Shown: positions 18,050-25,878 of the stretch, piece after piece | How positions within the stretch are numbered: the first letter of the stretch is position 1 | Layout: every line of letters begins with the position of its first letter | Assembly (NCBI RefSeq): GCF_021283305.1 | Contig: NZ_JAJSOK010000028.1 | Span: forward strand, 1 to 64,000 | Reading direction: 5' to 3' | Source of the DNA: Pseudonocardia kujensis | GTDB taxonomy: Bacteria; Actinomycetota; Actinomycetes; Mycobacteriales; Pseudonocardiaceae | DNA length: 64,000 nucleotides | Notes under the pieces: generated by a model | Seen by the model: only the letters and a program-made list of their open reading frames with translations | Told to the model about the DNA's origin: nothing | The model's database searches: none | Translations under genes and position numbers: made by a program

Positions 18050-19285
18050 ATGACGATCGACGACGCACGCGACGCGGTCACGCCGCCGAGAGGCCTCGTG
18101 GCCCGGCCGGCCGCCGAGATCCCCGCGTGGCGGGGACTGGTGGTGTTCGTGGTCCGCGAGGCCGCGGCCCACCAGATCGACGAGGCGGTGGCCGGGATCG
18201 CCCGCGGCCTCGAGATCCTCGACGTGATCGAGCTCGACGCCGCGCAGCGGGCGGCCGCCCGCACCGGGCTGGCCGGCGCCGACTGGGGACCGGGCGGCAG
18301 GCCGGTCCCGGGCGGCGGACCGCACACCTTCGTGGTCGCCTGCGACGTCGCGCCGCCCGTCGGCGTCGTGCAGGGCGTGCGGAGCATGGCCGACCGCATC
18401 GACGAGGTCCGCGCCCGCACCACGCACCGCCTGCTGCACCGGCTCCCGCCGCAGCAGCACTACGAGCCGCTGCACGTCTCGAGCGGGCCCCAGCAGGCGC
18501 TGGACTTCCTGGAGGTCCTCGGCGACCTCGGCGTCCAGGCCCGGCTGCTGCCGCGGGTCACCGCGCTGATCGAGGCCTGCTCCGTGCCGTTCCCGCTCGT
18601 GCGGATGCTGGCGCCGGACTCCCCCGGCTACCGGGCGCGCGTCGCGCTCGTCGACCACCCGGTGCACGGCCGCACCGTGTGCAAGATCTTCCGGCCGGGC
18701 GCACTGGACTCGTTCGGGCGGGAGCTGCGGGCCCGCCAGGAGCTCGCCGACCTGCCCGAGGTGCCCGAGCTGCTCGAGCACGGCCCGAACTGGCTGCTCA
18801 CGCCCTTCTACACCGACGTCGGCCGGCACCTCGTGCGCCCGCTGTCCGGGGTGAAGGAGATGCACCAGCTGCGGGCCGACGTCGTCCGCCAGCTGGCCCG
18901 GTTCGCCCGGGACCTGCACGAACGCGGCAAGTTCGTCCTCGACCTCTCCCCCCACAACCTCCTGTGGGACGCTCACGCGGGCCTCAAGGTGCTCGATCTC
19001 GAGTTCGTGCTCGACTACCCCGGCCCCGTGCCGCCGTTCGCGGAGTGCTGGAGCCTGCACGGGGTCCCGCGCGAGCTCCGCCGCATGGGCGACGGCCTGC
19101 CGGACCTGGTGCTGACGAAGGGGGTCGGGAACTCGGTGTTCCATCCCGCCGTGTCCGGGCTGTCGCCGGAGAGCCTGTTCTCGCCGCCGCGCCGCGGCGA
19201 GACCGTGCGCCGCACCGCCACCCAGCTCGCCTGGTACGCCGGGCTCGCCGTCGCCGGCCGCGTGCACCCCGCGATGCGCCGATGA
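18050..19285 (+). CDS. Kinase-like protein coupled to a flippase
   Basis: This 411-residue protein is partly recognisable. The C-terminal half resembles small-molecule or lipopolysaccharide kinases: KIFRPG could hold the ATP lysine, LHERGKFVLDLSPHNLLW resembles a catalytic HxDxxxxN-type loop with the aspartate in LDLSPHN, and VLDLEFVLD a metal-binding loop. The N-terminal half (about residues 1-180) is not assigned. The start ATG follows GGGGGGACC. Its stop overlaps the start of the flippase gene by four bases (ATGA), so it may modify an envelope glycolipid or saccharide handled by that transporter. That role is inference. Confidence 0.55.
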   Translation: MTIDDARDAVTPPRGLVARPAAEIPAWRGLVVFVVREAAAHQIDEAVAGIARGLEILDVIELDAAQRAAARTGLAGADWGPGGRPVPGGGPHTFVVACDVAPPVGVVQGVRSMADRIDEVRARTTHRLLHRLPPQQHYEPLHVSSGPQQALDFLEVLGDLGVQARLLPRVTALIEACSVPFPLVRMLAPDSPGYRARVALVDHPVHGRTVCKIFRPGALDSFGRELRARQELADLPEVPELLEHGPNWLLTPFYTDVGRHLVRPLSGVKEMHQLRADVVRQLARFARDLHERGKFVLDLSPHNLLWDAHAGLKVLDLEFVLDYPGPVPPFAECWSLHGVPRELRRMGDGLPDLVLTKGVGNSVFHPAVSGLSPESLFSPPRRGETVRRTATQLAWYAGLAVAGRVHPAMRR

Positions 19286-20823
19286 CGGCCCTGCCGCCGG
19301 AACCGCCCACGGAGCCGATCCCGAACCCCGGGCGCCCGGCGAAGCCGAGCCTCACGGCCCGGACGGTGCGCGGGTTCGCCTGGTCCTTCACGGGGTCGGT
19401 CGGACAGGCCGTGCTGCAGATCGCGGCGACCGTGGTGCTCGCCCGGCTGCTCACGCCGGAGGAGTTCGGCTCGGTCGCGGCCGCGCTGCTCGTCGTCGGG
19501 CTCACCCAGCTCGTCACGCAGCTGGGGGTGGCCGCGGCGCTGGTGCACCGGCGGGAGCTCACCGACCGGGACGTCGCCGCGGCCTTCTGGTTCTCGATCC
19601 TGCTGTCCGCGGTGTTCGCCGGGCTGTTGTTCGGCCTCGCGCCGGCGCTGAACGGGCTGGTCGGCCTGCCCGCGGACTCCGGGCTGCTCCGGATGCTCTC
19701 GATCACGCTCGTGCTCGCGGGCGCCACCGCGGTGCCCACCGGGCTGCTGCAGCGGGACCTGCGGTTCCGGCCGATGGCCGTCGTCGACCTGCTCGCGGCC
19801 GGGCCCGGGATCATCGGCGTCTCCGTGGTGCTGGCACTGCTCGGTTTCGGCGCCACAGCGCTGGCCTGGGCGGAGATCGCGGCCGCACTGGTCAAGTGCG
19901 TGGGGTACCTGGCCCTCACCCGACCCTCCGTGGCCGTCGAGGCGCCGTCCGCGGCCTGGGGGCGGCTGCGCCCGATGCTGAACTTCGGCTCGGGGTACTC
20001 CCTCACCCAGCTCGGCAACTGGATCGCCCTCAACGCCGACAACCTCGTCGTCGCCAACGTCCTGGGCACCGGCCCGCTCGGCGTCTACACCCGGGCCTAC
20101 AACCTGCTGTCCGAGCCCGCCAACGTGATCGGCGGCGCGGCGGACAAGGCGCTGTTCCCCGCCATGGCCCGGGTGCGCGACGACGGTGCCCGGCTGCGGC
20201 ACGCCTACGTCCGCACGTCCTCGCTCGTCGCCCTGGTGACCGCGCCCGCCGCGGTGCTGCTGTTCGTGCTCGCACCCGAGGTCGTGCACATCCTGCTCGG
20301 CGGCCAGTGGGACGCGGTGATCCTGCCGGTGCAGGTGTTCGCGCTGGTCCTGCTGCCCCGCACGTCGTACAAGATCAGCACCTCGCTCACCCGGGCGACC
20401 GGCGCGGTGTACCGGGCGGCGTGGCGGCAGTGGCTCTACGCGGCCGAGGTCGTGGTGCTGTGCTCGATCGGCGCGCGGCTGTGGGGCGTCGACGGGGTGG
20501 CTGTGGGGGCGTCGATCGCGATCCTGGCGCACTTCCTGGTGATGTTGCGGTTCTCCGCGCGCGTCTCCGAGGGCCTGATGGGCGCGGTGCTGCGGATGTA
20601 CGTCAAGCACGTGCCCGCCGTCGTGGCGGTCGCGCTGGCGAGCTGGGCGGTCGCGTCGGCCGTGCGCCCCGTGGGGTCGGACGTCCTCACGCTGGTCGCC
20701 TCCGGTCTGGCGGGCGTCGTCGCGGCCGCGGGCGTGCTGGTGCTGCTGCGCGGCCGGTTCTCCGAGGAGCTGGCGGTGGTCGCCAACCTGCGGCGCGGAA
20801 AGAAGATGCCGGTCCCCGCGTGA
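19282..20823 (+). CDS. Polysaccharide flippase, Wzx/MOP superfamily
   Basis: This 513-residue multi-pass membrane protein belongs to the oligosaccharide flippase (RfbX/TuaB-like) branch of the MOP superfamily. It starts with TARTVRGFAWSFTGSVGQAVLQIAATVVLARLLTPEEFG, a family signature, and has about 12-14 hydrophobic segments, with LGVYTRAYNLLSEPANVIGGAADKALFPAMAR in the middle. It would flip a lipid-linked saccharide across the membrane. No glycosyltransferase cluster is adjacent. Its only partner is the overlapping kinase-like gene, so the substrate is unknown. Confidence 0.85.
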   Translation: MTALPPEPPTEPIPNPGRPAKPSLTARTVRGFAWSFTGSVGQAVLQIAATVVLARLLTPEEFGSVAAALLVVGLTQLVTQLGVAAALVHRRELTDRDVAAAFWFSILLSAVFAGLLFGLAPALNGLVGLPADSGLLRMLSITLVLAGATAVPTGLLQRDLRFRPMAVVDLLAAGPGIIGVSVVLALLGFGATALAWAEIAAALVKCVGYLALTRPSVAVEAPSAAWGRLRPMLNFGSGYSLTQLGNWIALNADNLVVANVLGTGPLGVYTRAYNLLSEPANVIGGAADKALFPAMARVRDDGARLRHAYVRTSSLVALVTAPAAVLLFVLAPEVVHILLGGQWDAVILPVQVFALVLLPRTSYKISTSLTRATGAVYRAAWRQWLYAAEVVVLCSIGARLWGVDGVAVGASIAILAHFLVMLRFSARVSEGLMGAVLRMYVKHVPAVVAVALASWAVASAVRPVGSDVLTLVASGLAGVVAAAGVLVLLRGRFSEELAVVANLRRGKKMPVPA

Positions 20824-20840
20824 GCCGGTAGGACGACGGT

Positions 20841-21407
20841 ATGACCGTCAAGTCCGAGCTGCACGACTACTTCCGGCAAGGCCGCGAGGCGCTGCTGTGG
20901 AAGCTCGACGGCGTCCCCGAGTACGACGCCCGCCGCCCGCTCACCCCGACCGGCACCAACCTGCTCGGGCTCGTGAAGCACACCGCGATCGTGGTCGCCG
21001 GGTACTTCGGCGAGGTCTTCGACCGGCCCTTCCCGCGGCCGCTGCCGTGGGCCGAGGACACCGCCGCGCCCAACGACGACATGTGGGCCCTCCCGGGCGA
21101 GACGCGCACGCAGGTCGTCGCGCTGTTCCACGACGCCAACGCGCACGCCGACGCCACCATCGAGGCCCTCGACCTCGACTCCCCCGGCTACGTCCCGTGG
21201 TGGTCCGGGCCCGTGACGCTGAGCCGGATCCTGGTCCACGTGGTCGGCGAGGTGCACCGGCACGCCGGTCACGCCGACATCGTCCGCGAGACGATCGACG
21301 GCGCCGCCGGCCTCCGGACGGACAACTCCAACCTCGCCGACGGCGACGCGGCCTGGTGGGCGGCGTACCGCGCCCGGGTCGAGGCCGAGGCGCAGCGGTA
21401 CCGGTAG
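20841..21407 (+). CDS. DinB/DUF664 family protein
   Basis: This is a 188-residue four-helix-bundle DinB-like protein of the DUF664 type. The family histidines that bind a metal are visible in GLVKHTAIVVAGYFGEVF and HVVGEVHRHAGHADIVRETIDG. Members are often thiol-dependent S-transferases or damage-induced proteins, but no substrate can be read here. It starts 17 bases after the flippase stop with a weak ribosome binding site (GGTAGGA), and may be read from the same transcript. Confidence 0.85.
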   Translation: MTVKSELHDYFRQGREALLWKLDGVPEYDARRPLTPTGTNLLGLVKHTAIVVAGYFGEVFDRPFPRPLPWAEDTAAPNDDMWALPGETRTQVVALFHDANAHADATIEALDLDSPGYVPWWSGPVTLSRILVHVVGEVHRHAGHADIVRETIDGAAGLRTDNSNLADGDAAWWAAYRARVEAEAQRYR

Positions 21408-21660
21408 GGCGATCCACTGCACACCCACTCGAGCACGGCGCCGCCCGTCGACCGGGTGTACGGCGGGCACCACGGGGTGCGGAGGACGTCCCGGGCGGGT
21501 GTGCGGAGACCCGGGTGGGTGGTCCCGTCGGGCGTCCGGAGGAAGGGGGGCGCGCGTTCGCAAGGGTCCCGAGCGACCGTTTCGCCCGCTGACGGATCGC
21601 CCGTCGGACGCCTCGGCCGTACGCCGATAGCAGGCCTCCGTTAACCGGTTCGCAACGACC
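21408..21660. other. Intergenic stretch before the small Cys-motif gene
   Basis: No reading frame here looks coding. Near its end is an AACCGGTT palindrome (21643-21650). A promoter for the small downstream gene should lie in this stretch or inside the stem described next, but no confident -35/-10 pair is visible. Confidence 0.4.
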
Positions 21661-21726
21661 CTGGCTGTCACCTCGCGTAGTCGGAGCACTACTTTCGCGG
21701 CCACAGTTCCAGGAGGTGACAGTCAG
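21661..21726 (+). promoter_or_regulatory. Leader stem-loop that covers a ribosome binding site
   Basis: Bases 21661-21674 (CTGGCTGTCACCTC) pair with 21713-21726 (GAGGTGACAGTCAG) over 14 positions, 13 Watson-Crick and one G-U. The right arm contains most of the AGGAGG ribosome binding site and the first base of the GTG start codon. The 38-base loop contains a smaller stem GTAGT/ACTAC at 21677-21692. If the transcript starts upstream, translation would be blocked until the stem opens. Confidence 0.6.
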
Positions 21727-21944
21727 TGGCGCTTGCGTCGATCTTGTCCGGTATGCCCGACCTGTTGCAGCGCACGCTCTCGCAGCACACCCCCGATCCG
21801 CACGGGTACTGCCGGGAGTGCCGCGAGGCGTCGGGCATCGCCGCGGCGTGGCCGTGCGCCACCCGCGAGGTCGCCGAGGAGGCCGAGTACATCCAGCGCG
21901 GCGGGCTGCCCGGGACGCTCCGCGGTCGGCACCGCAGCGCCTGA
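21726..21944 (+). CDS. Small Cys-motif protein of unknown function
   Basis: This 72-residue protein starts at a GTG with AGGAGG nine bases upstream. It has an amphipathic N-terminal helix (PDLLQRTLSQHTPD), then C29-x2-C32 and C44 with nearby H21 and H26, which could bind a zinc ion or an iron-sulfur cluster. A basic tail ends it. Codon use and the strong ribosome binding site support a real gene. I recognise the style from small actinobacterial proteins but no function. A strong terminator-like hairpin follows 12 bases after its stop, so it is probably a monocistronic unit. Confidence 0.75.
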   Translation: MALASILSGMPDLLQRTLSQHTPDPHGYCRECREASGIAAAWPCATREVAEEAEYIQRGGLPGTLRGRHRSA

Positions 21945-21956
21945 GCGCGCGTCCCG

Positions 21957-21984
21957 GGAGCGTCCCGCCGCGGCGGGACGCTCC
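21957..21984 (+). terminator. GC-rich stem-loop terminator
   Basis: A perfect 13-bp inverted repeat, GGAGCGTCCCGCC and GGCGGGACGCTCC with two bases between, lies 12 bases after the stop of the 72-residue gene. There is no T run, as is common in high-GC actinobacteria. Confidence 0.75.
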
Positions 21985-22390
21985 TCGGACCCCGCTACCC
22001 GTTCCCTCGGCTCCACTCAGGATGCTCCGCCGAACGGACGCACCACCCTCCTCGTCCGAGCGGGCATCCGGCGGAAGAACGCCCGCAACCGTCGCGAACC
22101 GCGCGCCGAACGGCACCTCGCCTGTGAACGCGCCCACCGTGCCGACCGCCCGACGAGACCGCCACCACCCGAACGGCCGTTCGTCGCTCCGCTCGATCCG
22201 ATCGGCTCAGCAGGCACAACCTCCCCGCACGACCCGGGCCGGAAGCCCCTAGCGTCGGTTGCGACCGGATCACGGAACGATCACGAACGGCCCTGGGCGC
22301 CCCGAACGCCCGCCTCCCCAGCAGGGCCGGACCCCCTTCGGACCGCCCGCGGCCCGGTCGCCGTCCGACAGCTGAACACGAGAGGTCGTT
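21985..22390. other. 406-base intergenic region before secreted LAS-like protein
   Basis: No gene is supported here. CCTAGCGT near 22248-22255 resembles a -10 element and would leave a leader of about 135 bases before the GTG at 22391. A GTCCGACAGCTGAAC segment near 22366 is reminiscent of part of the c-di-AMP riboswitch end, but the other conserved blocks are missing. Confidence 0.4.
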
Positions 22391-23233
22391 GTGGCCCGGC
22401 ATCGCTCCCCACGAGGCCGCACCGCGATCCCCCACCAGCAGCCGGCGCCGGGCTCCCCGCGGCGTCGACACGCGCGGGTGGGGGACGTGGTCCGGTCGCT
22501 CCCCGGTCCCGTCCGCCACGGGTCCGCGCTCGCGCTCGCCGCGGGCGGCGTCGTCGCCGTCCTCGGGGCCGCCGCCCCGCTCTCGGGCTCCGTCGGCGCC
22601 GCGCTCCCCACGAGCACGTCCCCCGAGGCACGGCTCGCCGCCGACACCGTCCCCGTGCCCGTGATCCCGGCGCAGCGCGGGGCGCCCGCGGTCGAGATGA
22701 CGGCGTTGGCCGACGCCGCCCGGAGCGCGGGCGAGCACGCCACCGCCGAGGCCGAGCGCCAGCAGGAGCAGGCGGCCGAGGCCGCGCGGGCCTCGCAGGC
22801 CGAGGAACGCGCGAAGCAGGCGCTCGGCGGCCGGACCCTGCAGACCGGCTCCGGCAGCACCTCCTGCGGGATGAGCACCGCGAGCCTCGGCGCCGTGAAG
22901 CCCTGGGTGACCGACGCCGTCGAGTTCCTGGGCTGCCGGTTCGGCGAACCACGGACGCTCGGCGTCGGCAGCCGCGGCAACGCCTCGGACCACCCGTCCG
23001 GCCTCGCGGCGGACTTCATGGTGGGCCGGGCGAGCGGCGACGCGATCGCGGACTGCGCGCTGCAGAACATGCAGGCCCTCGGGGTCTCCTACGTGATCTG
23101 GCAGCAGCGGATCAACGACGGCAGCGGGTGGCAGGCCATGGAGGACCGCGGCAGCCCCACCGCCAACCACGAGGACCACGTGCACGTGTCGTTCGCGAAG
23201 TCGGCGCCCTCCGGGCGGCCCGTGACCTGCTGA
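22391..23233 (+). CDS. Secreted LAS-peptidase-like protein (ARB_07466-like), copy 1
   Basis: This 280-residue protein has a basic N-terminus, one hydrophobic segment (SALALAAGGVVAVLGAAAPL, about residues 45-64), a Glu/Ala/Gln-rich coiled-coil stretch (residues 110-150) and a C-terminal domain of about 120 residues. That domain has SDHPSGLAADF and HEDHVHVSF, which match the SxHxxGxAxD and HxH zinc motifs of LAS/M15 peptidoglycan peptidases, plus paired cysteines (SCGM, LGCRF, DCAL). It probably acts outside the cell on the wall. A paralogue lies at 24536-25339. Confidence 0.78.
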   Translation: MARHRSPRGRTAIPHQQPAPGSPRRRHARVGDVVRSLPGPVRHGSALALAAGGVVAVLGAAAPLSGSVGAALPTSTSPEARLAADTVPVPVIPAQRGAPAVEMTALADAARSAGEHATAEAERQQEQAAEAARASQAEERAKQALGGRTLQTGSGSTSCGMSTASLGAVKPWVTDAVEFLGCRFGEPRTLGVGSRGNASDHPSGLAADFMVGRASGDAIADCALQNMQALGVSYVIWQQRINDGSGWQAMEDRGSPTANHEDHVHVSFAKSAPSGRPVTC

Positions 23234-23265
23234 CCCGGACCCGGCCGCCCCGGTAGAACTGGGGG

Positions 23266-24345
23266 ATGGACGCAGGTCTCCTCCGGCTCGAACGGCAGGT
23301 CGAGCTCCGGTTCGCGGGCGACACCGTGCGCACGGGCAACCACGTGAACCTCTCGGCCGTCCAGGTCGAGGGGTCCACCCTGTGGCTCGCCGGCGACGAG
23401 ACCGCGACGATCGAGCGGCTCGAGCTCGACCACGGGCTCGCCGTCGCCGACAAGCCCGTCACGTTCCCGCTCGCCGAGCTCGTCCGCCTGCCCGGGCCGC
23501 CGGACCAGGAGGCGGACATCGAGGGCCTCGCGCGGTCCGGCGGCTTCCTGTGGGCCATCGGCTCGCACAGCCTCAAGCGCCGCCGGGTCCGCCCGCACGA
23601 CGACGCGGCCAAGACCCTCAAGCGGCTGTCGAAGGTCCGTCGGGAGGAGAACCGGTACGTCCTCGCGCGGCTCGCCGTCGAGGCCTACACCGAGGGGCCG
23701 CCCGAGCTGCGGCTGCGCACCGCCGCGGGCGTCTGCTCGGCCCTCGTCGGCGCGCCCGGCAGCACCGGGCTGACGGACCTGCTCGCCGACGACCCGCGGC
23801 TCGGCCCGTTCCTGGCGATTCCCGGCAAGGACAACGGGTTCGACGTCGAGGGGCTGGCCGTGCACGGCGAGTCCGTCTACGTCGGGCTGCGCGGTCCGGT
23901 GCTGCGCGGGTGGGCGGTGGTCCTCGAGCTGCTCCCGCAACCGGACCCGGCCGACGACGGGCGGTTGGTCCTCGGCGCCTTCCCCGGCGGGGAGCGGTAC
24001 CGCACCCACGTGCTCGACCTGGGTGGGCTCGGGGTGCGCGACCTCTGCCCGCACGGCGACGACCTGCTCGTCCTCGCCGGGCCGAGCATGGCGCTGTCCG
24101 GGCCGGTGCGGCTGTACCGGTGGCGCGACGCGGCGGCGTCGGACCGCAGCGGGCCGGTCCGCCGCGACCGCCTCCCGCTGCTCGGCGAGCTCCCGCACGG
24201 CCAGGGCGAGGATCACGCCGAGGGCATCGCGCTGCTACCCGGGACCGGGCCTGCGAGGCTGCTCGTGGTGCACGACAGCCCCGGGCCGGACCGGCGGCCG
24301 ACGGCGTCGTCGGTGCTCGCGGACATCGTCGCGCTGGACGGGTGA
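23266..24345 (+). CDS. DUF3616 domain protein
   Basis: This 359-residue protein matches DUF3616, a predicted beta-propeller-like family. Telltale segments are NHVNLSAVQVEGSTLWLAGDE at the start, EADIEGLARSGGFLWAIGSHSLKRR, and GKDNGFDVEGLAVHGESVYVGLRGPVLRG, followed by GEDHAEGIALLPG. No signal peptide or membrane segment is seen, so it is probably cytoplasmic, and no activity is known. ATG start with GGGGG before it. It lies between the two paralogous LAS-like genes, 32 bases after the first. Confidence 0.85.
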   Translation: MDAGLLRLERQVELRFAGDTVRTGNHVNLSAVQVEGSTLWLAGDETATIERLELDHGLAVADKPVTFPLAELVRLPGPPDQEADIEGLARSGGFLWAIGSHSLKRRRVRPHDDAAKTLKRLSKVRREENRYVLARLAVEAYTEGPPELRLRTAAGVCSALVGAPGSTGLTDLLADDPRLGPFLAIPGKDNGFDVEGLAVHGESVYVGLRGPVLRGWAVVLELLPQPDPADDGRLVLGAFPGGERYRTHVLDLGGLGVRDLCPHGDDLLVLAGPSMALSGPVRLYRWRDAAASDRSGPVRRDRLPLLGELPHGQGEDHAEGIALLPGTGPARLLVVHDSPGPDRRPTASSVLADIVALDG

Positions 24346-24377
24346 GCCGACCGCTCGCCGCGTCCGCGGGCACGCAC

Positions 24378-24392
24378 GACTCACGGTGAGTC
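24378..24392. promoter_or_regulatory. Palindrome GACTCAC-G-GTGAGTC, possible operator
   Basis: A perfect inverted repeat with 7-bp arms and one central base lies 33 bases after the DUF3616 stop and about 145 bases before the second LAS-like gene. A TACATT that may serve as a -10 element follows near 24423. The short centre fits a dimeric regulator site better than a terminator. Confidence 0.4.
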
Positions 24393-24535
24393 ACCGATAC
24401 CCGACGTTTCGTGACCTCTCCGCTACATTCTGGGCACGACGCGACGGCCCGGCTCCCCCGACGGACCCGGAGACCCTCCGCCCGGTGTCCGGAGCACCGG
24501 CGGTCCGCCCGGGCCTCGCACCGAGAAGGCAGGAC

Positions 24536-25339
24536 GTGTCGCGGCACCGCTCCCCCGCCGCGGGCGCGCCCGGTCGCGGGACGGTCGACGTACGCCGGCT
24601 GCTCGCGGGCGCCGGCGCCCCGCCGCCCCGCAGCCGTCGTCAGGCGCTGCGCCGCGGCGCCACCGCCGCCGCGGTGACGGGAGGCGCCCTGGCCGCAGTG
24701 GCGCCGGCGGTGTCGCTGCTGGGCACCGACCCCCCGTCCGCGGTGGAGTCCGCCCGGGTGGACCTGGCGTCGTCGGACGTCGTCGACGAGGAGCTGTTCG
24801 CCGCCGACGGCGCGGCGTTGGCGGCGAGCGTCCTGCCGGTCCGCCGCGAGGCCGACCCGCCGGGCCTGGCCGCGGCCGAGAACCTGCTGAAGTCCGCGGG
24901 GCTCAACGACGCCGCCCGCCGGGCCGAGGAGGAGCGGCTGGCCCGCGAGGCCCGCACGAACTGCGGGGTCGACCTCTCCGAGCTGGGCGCGGTCAAGCCG
25001 TGGGTCCGCGACGCCGCCCGGTTCCTGTCCTGCCTCTACGACCAGCCGGACCTCATCGGCGTCGCCGGGCGCGGCCGCGTCTCCGACCACCCCACCGGCA
25101 AGGCGCTCGACCTCATGACGACCGGCGCCCACGGCGACCGGATCGCCGCCTGCGCCCTCGCCAACCGCGAGGCCCTCGGCATCGCGTACGTGATCTGGGA
25201 GCAGCGGATCAACTACGGCGACGGCTGGGAGCCCATGGAGAACCGGGGCAGCCTGACCGAGAACCACTTCGACCACGTGCACGTGTCGTTCGAGGGCTCC
25301 GCCGGCTCCGGCGACCCCGACCCGGGTCTCTGCACCTGA
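24536..25339 (+). CDS. Secreted LAS-peptidase-like protein (ARB_07466-like), copy 2
   Basis: This is a 267-residue paralogue of the 22391 gene. It has a twin-arginine-like, basic stretch (PPRSRRQALRRG) before a hydrophobic segment (residues 42-63), then a variable linker, then the same C-terminal domain: NCGVDLSELGAVKPWVRDAARFLSCLYD, SDHPTGKALDLM and HFDHVHVSF. The zinc ligands of the LAS fold are kept. The GTG at 24536 has GAGAAGG before it. Sequence outside the catalytic domain differs greatly from copy 1, so the duplication is not recent. Confidence 0.78.
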   Translation: MSRHRSPAAGAPGRGTVDVRRLLAGAGAPPPRSRRQALRRGATAAAVTGGALAAVAPAVSLLGTDPPSAVESARVDLASSDVVDEELFAADGAALAASVLPVRREADPPGLAAAENLLKSAGLNDAARRAEEERLAREARTNCGVDLSELGAVKPWVRDAARFLSCLYDQPDLIGVAGRGRVSDHPTGKALDLMTTGAHGDRIAACALANREALGIAYVIWEQRINYGDGWEPMENRGSLTENHFDHVHVSFEGSAGSGDPDPGLCT

Positions 25340-25349
25340 CCCGAGAACG

Positions 25350-25415
25350 GAGCGCGTTGTGGTTCCATGACGCGGCTCAGGCCCGGCCCGGAGCGCGTCA
25401 TGGAACCACACCGCG
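25350..25415. repeat. ATGGAACCAT-family repeat, pair 1
   Basis: Two degenerate palindromes, GTGGTTCCAT at 25359-25368 and ATGGAACCAC at 25400-25409, lie with centres 41 bases apart and in opposite orientation. Flanking CGCG words extend the pairing (TCATGGAACCACA against TGTGGTTCCATGA). The pair lies just after the second LAS-like gene, and its right member overlaps the last codons of a phoX remnant read on the minus strand. The same element occurs at 36377-36476 and 37911-37977. Confidence 0.85.
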
Positions 25416-25805
25416 GCTCGAGCCCGGGCAGAACCGCCAGATGTCCACCACCGCGGGCCGCGGCCGGGTGCCCGGGCCGTCGACCTGGGGGCCGCCGCCG
25501 GTGAACCGCGCGACGGAGAGGGTGCCGTCGGAGAGCAGCGAGAGGTTGTGCTCGCGAGCGCGCCGGCTCTGCGCGTTCCGCAACGTCCCCGACGACACGA
25601 ACTCGTCGACGTGGGCGAAGCGCTCGTCGTCGCCGAGGTGGACGACGGCGTCCTTGTCCCTTCGACAGCCGCACGGCGACGCCCTCGCGCTTGAACCGGC
25701 CCGGGGCGGTGTGCTCGACCGGCCGGGCCTGCGGGTCGTGCGGGTCGACCTCGACGACCCGGCCGAACCGGTTGGCCTCGTTCGGCTCCTTCGCCGGCCG
25801 TGGAC
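25398..25805 (-). pseudogene. phoX (DUF839 alkaline phosphatase) C-terminal remnant
   Basis: Two minus-strand frames carry pieces of the PhoX family. One has EPNEANRFGRVVEVDPHDPQARP...GRFKREGVAV. A second frame resumes with DKDAVVHLGDDERFAHVDEFVSSGTLRN, ending at GGGPQVDGPGTRPRPAVVDIW. The shift between frames lies near 25655-25665. The N-terminal two-thirds of a normal PhoX (about 600 residues) is absent, and the last codons and stop are supplied by the ATGGAACCAT repeat. It is therefore a decayed, truncated gene with no expected activity. Confidence 0.75.
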
Positions 25806-25878
25806 GGCACGGAACCCGCAGGTCACATAGCCGGCGAGCGTGGTGAAGGCCCCACTACGGACGACGGGACCGCGTGCG

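Noticed and set aside
21985..22390. Possible c-di-AMP (ydaO) riboswitch before the secreted LAS-like protein, as seen before actinobacterial cell-wall hydrolase genes
   Set aside because: Only a short GACAGCTGAAC-like word fits. The other conserved blocks of that riboswitch are missing.
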